Origin: Theodoxus fluviatilis
Taxonomy: Eukaryota; Mollusca; Gastropoda; Cycloneritida; Neritidae
Assembly: GCA_034096865.1 (NCBI GenBank)
Contig: JAWQFJ010017384.1
Coordinates: 5,001-17,722, forward strand
DNA: 12,722 bases
Reading direction: 5' to 3'
A program made the translations under genes and the position numbers. The stretch's first letter is position 1; each line of letters starts with the position of its first letter. Below, piece by piece: positions 9,539 through 12,722 of the stretch. Under the pieces are notes generated by a model. The model did not search any database. It saw nothing but the letters and a program-made list of their open reading frames with translations, and was not told the DNA's origin.

Positions 9539-10252
9539 TTACATTTCCTTTAAAGACAAAAAGAAGGTTCCTATTTCACCCCTAAAGACTACTAGATTTC
9601 CTGATTGATCAGTGATTCTTATTGTGATAGCTTAAATGAGATTATTGTGGTTTATAGGTAAATAAATAGGCTGACTGAGAGAAATGTGGAGCAATGTTCC
9701 TGGGGAACGATTAGGTGCAAAGGCGTATAATGCATCTGATGAGATCCCATTGATGTAGGATGAACTGATAAGCGAACATCTGATTAACAGACTGTTGATA
9801 GTGGTAATGTTAACTGCTCTGTCACCATCTCCAGACACACTGACCAATTTACTGTCAAAGCCCAAAATTTCACGTAGTGTGTTGCTTCCTCTAAAATCAA
9901 TAGTGAAACCGGGCTGCAGAGTTACTGTTGTCCGTAAGGTGTTGTAATTTGGTTCAATTTTAATGCCTTCATTTCCCCTAATCCTTTTCATTCCTTTTTG
10001 TATTTCTTTATCTATGTCTGGAATGTTGTACGCACCGGGTGGTATGGTAATTGTTAAAACCTGGCCATTTTCGATATATGTAAATTTGTTGTTTTGTTCT
10101 GTCACATTGAACCATGAATACCAGAGATCAGCGCTGATTAGAGCTAATTTGTATTGCTTGCTTGGGTCTAGAACAATGTTTTCTCTAAAGTAAGTGGTAA
10201 AGTTTTGGCATTGTTGGCCAGAACTATCTAAGAATAGAATCGTTTCAAACAT
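9539..10252 (-). pseudogene. Capsid-like beta-rich protein with one in-frame stop (penton/minor-capsid candidate)
   Basis: ATG at 10250-10252 opens 206 codons that end in TAA at 9632-9634. The same frame stays open for exactly 30 more codons, to TAA at 9539-9541, and this extension is plainly part of the protein: it holds an ITDQSG segment and a terminal hydrophobic strand matching the end of the neighbouring broken gene. The body alternates short hydrophobic strands with turns, has an IPPGAYNIPDI segment at about residues 70-80 and REILGFDSK near 127-135, and lacks a signal peptide or membrane segment. I associate this pattern with capsid-type jelly-roll proteins of invertebrate Polinton-like elements. 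That comes from memory of the pattern and not from a search. The stop removes the last strand, so the product would probably misfold. Stop-codon readthrough or a sequencing error are alternatives. Confidence 0.6.
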
Positions 10253-10269
10253 CTTTATACTAATACATT

Positions 10270-10612
10270 TTATAAACGTAATGAGGCTTTTTCTCTGATT
10301 CTGAATACATAAAACACATCATTCCACAACATAATTGGTTTATCAGATTCATCAGTGATCCACAACCTTATTTTGTTTGTTTGAAGAGGTACATATTTTA
10401 CAAATGAGGGGCTTGCTTCTACTAGTTTTCCAAATGAAGGCACAAATGAGTGAATGACTCCCCCATTAGAAGAATGAATTTTTACCAATGGGTCAGGAAG
10501 TTTCTTACCATTCTACTAATGGAAAAGTCATAGGCACAACCTATGGATGCTGCAGCACTGCTCAAAACCACTTTTTCTTCAATGTATATATTGGCTTATA
10601 TGTATTTTTCAT
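10270..10612 (-). pseudogene. Small virion-protein-like gene broken by two frameshifts
   Basis: ATG at 10610-10612 overlaps the end of the 335-codon gene upstream by 17 nt. The reading shifts frame twice: once around a five-A run (minus sense, 10572-10576), where the first frame meets TGA at 10562-10564, and once near 10505-10513. It then stays open to TAA at 10270-10272. Both shifts fit loss of a single base. The intended product would be about 114 residues. Its middle is Ala/Ser-rich, and its end holds YVPLQT followed by an ITDESDKP segment and a hydrophobic strand, resembling the last 30 codons of the next gene. Role unknown; a second capsid-type or cement protein is possible. Because one shift is in a homopolymer, an assembly error could explain part of the damage. 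Confidence 0.55.
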
Positions 10613-11603
10613 AAAATGTTTTACAATCCTCTTTGCTGATAACGTGACTGTTTAACAGCTTTGTGAGGATATCTACTATTTTATTTGTAACATGCTTGGA
10701 TTTGTTTCCTGCTTCTACACTTCCAGTCAATACAGTTAGTCTATTGGCTAGGTCATCTGGTGTACAACCCTTAACAACTTGTGTAAATTTCATGGACCTT
10801 TGATTAAGAGGTAATCCAGACAGCTCAACCAACTTTTTAAAGGTTGTAAGAGCTGCTGGGCTGTACTGCTTCTTAGAGTTAAACCGTTTCTGAATCAGTT
10901 CTATGAAATCATAATCAACTGGTTTGCTAAGTACCTTCTTACCATCTTTATATGCAACTAGCTTCATTTGAGACAGCTGTGTTGGGTCAACCTGAAGATT
11001 TCCAAACATAAAGTCTTTTGTTAACTTGTATGGATGCCTTGGCAGGCCCATTCCAAGCATTTTCTTTGGAGAAGGTTTTGGCTTTTTAATTACTGCATAC
11101 TCTTTTTTGAGACTCTGAATTCTTCTTCTATATGTTTGCAGATTATTAAGGTCATACCGAAGCTGTTCCTTTTCTTGTGGAGATTTTTTCTTTTTTCCTC
11201 CTAATTTTCTACCCAGTGTGTTAATAAACTTCAAAGATTCCTCATCTAAAAGCTCTAAGCTGTTTTTAAGAGTATCTCCTGAGGTAGCTGTTACTGTGGT
11301 AGAAAGTTTTGGGAGATTGTAATATTCCAACACATTAGGATCAATATCTACATCCAGATCAATATTAAGACCTTCAGGTGGGGGTAAAGGCAGAAGAGGT
11401 GGTAAAGCTGGAAGAGAAGACTGTAGAGGCATTTGAACTGCTTCTACAATGGGTTTAGTGAAAGGCTGTACCACATCTCTTTGGAACTCTTCCTTAGCAA
11501 CTTTTGTTGCAGTCACTTGTTCTTTGTTTGCCTCTCGTGCTTTTAAGTATTTCTTGATTAGCTCATTTTGCTCATTCACCGTTTGTATATGTTCAAAACT
11601 CAT
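10596..11603 (-). CDS. 335-aa virus-cluster protein of unknown function
   Basis: An intact reading from ATG at 11601-11603 to TAA at 10596-10598, 41 bp downstream of the ATPase gene. The N-terminal 45 residues are charged and probably helical (coiled-coil-like). Residues 57-77 are proline-rich, 80-90 acidic, and 133-182 strongly basic with GGKKKK and KKPKPSPKK. A compact C-terminal domain follows, with FGNLQVDP near 200, KLVAYKDGKKVLSKPVD at 214-230 and LIQKRFN...KKLVELSGLPL at 236-266. The last part has the look of a conserved domain that I have seen beside viral-type ATPases in invertebrate genomes, but I cannot name it. The basic middle suggests contact with DNA or a core role in the virion. 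It has no signal peptide and no catalytic motif that I recognise. Confidence 0.75.
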   Translation of the reverse strand: MSFEHIQTVNEQNELIKKYLKAREANKEQVTATKVAKEEFQRDVVQPFTKPIVEAVQMPLQSSLPALPPLLPLPPPEGLNIDLDVDIDPNVLEYYNLPKLSTTVTATSGDTLKNSLELLDEESLKFINTLGRKLGGKKKKSPQEKEQLRYDLNNLQTYRRRIQSLKKEYAVIKKPKPSPKKMLGMGLPRHPYKLTKDFMFGNLQVDPTQLSQMKLVAYKDGKKVLSKPVDYDFIELIQKRFNSKKQYSPAALTTFKKLVELSGLPLNQRSMKFTQVVKGCTPDDLANRLTVLTGSVEAGNKSKHVTNKIVDILTKLLNSHVISKEDCKTFYEKYI

Positions 11604-11644
11604 TGCAATAATTTACAGTATATATTAATGCAAGATAAATTTAA
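11604..11644 (-). promoter_or_regulatory. AT-rich TATA-like leader before the 335-codon gene
   Basis: The whole 41-bp gap is AT-rich and contains ATATATAC about 20 bp before the ATG on the minus strand. Comparable TATA-like strings stand 3-15 bp before the starts at 12430 and 10252, and close to the start at 9522, suggesting a promoter or leader per gene. Confidence 0.35.
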
Positions 11645-12430
11645 TTAATGTATTTTGTTGTAAAATCCATCAAACCCTTTTCTATACATTTTTGGAGGGT
11701 GTCTTGCTGTTTTGTCCAAAACCATGAATGAATAAGGTTCTGCTGTGGCTGCATGATACACTTGAACAAACTCATCTGAAGTAATCCCAGCACTGTGGTC
11801 TTGAGCTATACACCTCACATCCTTATTGTCCAGCCCGCTGAACAACGTAAAACACTTAGTGTTTCTTCGAATGTATTTTGGAACATCATAGTAGGACTGG
11901 CACAGATACAAGCAATTACAGTTTTTGTTTCTGCTTAGAGAAAAGTACTCCTTAACAGTGTTCATATTCTTGGAGTCAATTTTTACATCATCAAATATGA
12001 CTACCTTTTGATCAGTGTCATCAAGGTCTTCCACTGGCTCAACATCTTCACACAATGTAAAGGTACTGCCAAGTCTGTCATTCTCTAGGAGCCTTATAAA
12101 GCAATTTATGAACAAGTCACACAATTCTGAGTTACCACAAGACAGCTCTTTTATTTGCTTACGCAGATTTATTGTACTTTTCTTGGGTTTGTTTGGGTCA
12201 AATTCATGTACACACTCATAGAAATCTTGCAGTAGTTGGTATTTTTCCTGCTGAGGATTTAAGGTGTGAATGACAATCTGGTCTGCATTGAAGTATTTTA
12301 ATATTAAGTTCATCAGGACATTAGTTTTCCCCTGGCCAGTGGGTCCCACCAGCATGTAGTGGCAATCTGGAACGAGAAAATGGTGTTTTACTTGTGGGTC
12401 TTGGCAAGTATCACAATTTACAATATTCAT
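11645..12430 (-). CDS. FtsK/HerA (A32-like) DNA-packaging ATPase
   Basis: An intact 261-codon gene. The P-loop GPTGQGKT occupies residues 29-36, close to the N-terminus as usual for compact viral packaging ATPases. A Walker B strand, VVIFDD, lies at 143-148. It is followed by a RNKN...YLCQSYYDVPKYIRRN block (about 167-190) containing the sensor Gln178 and Arg188/Arg189 as candidate Arg fingers. This order is that of poxvirus A32-like and Polinton-type ATPases, which drive genome entry into a preformed capsid. There are cysteines near the N-terminus (residues 6, 9, 23) without a clear finger. It heads a five-gene minus-strand series and shares an 18-bp gap with the divergent fibre-like gene. 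The motifs look functional, so this gene seems undamaged. Confidence 0.88.
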   Translation of the reverse strand: MNIVNCDTCQDPQVKHHFLVPDCHYMLVGPTGQGKTNVLMNLILKYFNADQIVIHTLNPQQEKYQLLQDFYECVHEFDPNKPKKSTINLRKQIKELSCGNSELCDLFINCFIRLLENDRLGSTFTLCEDVEPVEDLDDTDQKVVIFDDVKIDSKNMNTVKEYFSLSRNKNCNCLYLCQSYYDVPKYIRRNTKCFTLFSGLDNKDVRCIAQDHSAGITSDEFVQVYHAATAEPYSFMVLDKTARHPPKMYRKGFDGFYNKIH

Positions 12431-12448
12431 TTATAGTATAATATACAA
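12431..12448. promoter_or_regulatory. Very short bidirectional AT-rich promoter region
   Basis: Only 18 bp, all but two of them A or T, separate the ATPase start (minus) from the fibre-like start (plus). TATA-like strings can be read on both strands (TATAATATAC on plus, TATTATACTATAA on minus). Part of each promoter may lie inside the opposite gene, so the gap alone need not be the full promoter. Confidence 0.4.
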
Positions 12449-12722
12449 ATGGATTACACAAAGTTTGGAACAATGTTAGGGCAACACCAGAAGCCTATTG
12501 AGAGTTTTACTCCAAACATTGCTGGAGCACTTCAAAATTACCTCCCTTTGTCTGGTGGGGAGCTTACAGGAAGCATACATATGGGTAATAACAAGATATT
12601 TTCATTAGCTGACCCCACAGGAGATAAACAAGCTGCAAATAAACAGTATGTAGACTCAAGGTTGTCTTCTCTTGCAGAGTCAGCAACAACCACGTTTTTA
12701 AAGGTTGATGGAACGAATAGAC
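12449..12722 (+). CDS. Phage-tail-fibre-like repeat protein (partial, runs off the window)
   Basis: ATG at 12449-12451 opens 91 codons without a stop to the window edge. After a short head, residues 32-70 read LPLSGGELTG, HMGNNKI, SLADPTGDKQAANKQYVDS. This is the repeat unit known from phage tail-fibre and collar proteins (GG-x-(L/M)-TG ... MG-x-NKI ... L-x-DPT ... A-x-x-K-x-YVD). FLKVDGTNR at 83-91 looks like the start of a second unit, giving a period of about 50 residues. Such repeats form trimeric beta-structured fibres that contact the host surface. It is the only gene of the block on this strand and is divergent from the ATPase. Total length and C-terminal knob are unknown. Confidence 0.75.
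   Translation, partial: MDYTKFGTMLGQHQKPIESFTPNIAGALQNYLPLSGGELTGSIHMGNNKIFSLADPTGDKQAANKQYVDSRLSSLAESATTTFLKVDGTNR

Larger units (their letters stand above)
9205..12722. mobile_element. Integrated Polinton/adintovirus-like DNA virus segment (left end present, right side cut by window)
   Basis: Five minus-strand genes and one divergent plus-strand gene are packed with 16-41 bp gaps or small overlaps and without introns, very unlike the surrounding DNA. The packaging-type ATPase and the phage-fibre-like repeat protein point to a double-stranded DNA virus of the Polinton, adintovirus or polinton-like group. Base composition is AT-rich throughout. No terminal inverted repeat, integrase, polymerase B, protease or major capsid gene is visible; they may lie beyond 12722. 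One gene has a stop and one has two shifts, so this copy is probably decaying, or the sequence contains indel errors. Confidence 0.7.

Noticed and set aside
9963..10193. 76-codon plus-strand reading
   Set aside because: Antisense shadow of the capsid-like gene.
12015..12221. 68-codon plus-strand reading
   Set aside because: Antisense shadow of the ATPase gene, which has clear Walker motifs.

Overview
The window looks like non-genic, transposon-rich DNA from an aquatic invertebrate, most likely a mollusc (inference). The signs are long GA, GT, CA and CAT microsatellites, decayed LINEs, a Ty3/gypsy-type retroelement carrying an envelope gene, and an integrated DNA-virus-like gene block. I see no rRNA, tRNA, CRISPR array or bacterial operon, and no recognisable host protein-coding exon.

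Layout. (1) About 540-3310, minus strand: a 5'-truncated, heavily decayed Ty3/gypsy-like retroelement. It keeps the pol C-terminus (integrase with an HHCC finger and a D-x35-E pair, plus a basic tail), followed by an F-type env remnant with a signal peptide, a furin-type site and a fusion peptide. A possible polyadenylation signal lies at 228-233. (2) 3311-4280: no gene recognised. It holds promoter-like sites (inverted CCAAT, NRF1-like palindrome) and a splice-donor-like site. (3) 4282-5003: CAT/CAA, GT and GA microsatellites, with a 130-bp LINE 3' end embedded between two GA tracts. (4) 5004-8011, minus strand: a 5'-truncated, multiply broken LINE, with a GA tract directly at each end. (5) 8093-8884: microsatellite and AT-rich DNA without genes. 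(6) 8886-9108: a compact GC-rich module full of inverted repeats. (7) 9205-12722: the most interesting part, a tightly packed virus-like gene block that runs off the right edge.

The block at 9205-12722 reads leftwards from about 12430. It encodes an FtsK/HerA (A32-like) packaging ATPase, a 335-aa proline- and lysine-containing protein, a small protein now broken by two frameshifts, a beta-rich capsid-like protein interrupted by one in-frame stop, and a small Gly/Ala-rich protein. A divergent plus-strand gene starts only 18 bp from the ATPase and encodes the beginning of a phage-tail-fibre-like repeat protein. Gaps are 16-41 bp or overlaps, and each start codon follows an AT-rich TATA-like leader. 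The content suggests an endogenised Polinton/adintovirus-like (midsize double-stranded DNA) virus: the ATPase would package DNA, the beta-rich and broken proteins would be virion components, and the fibre-like protein would be an attachment appendage. Major capsid, polymerase, protease and integrase genes are not in the window, so the assignment rests on the ATPase, the fibre repeat and gene packing.
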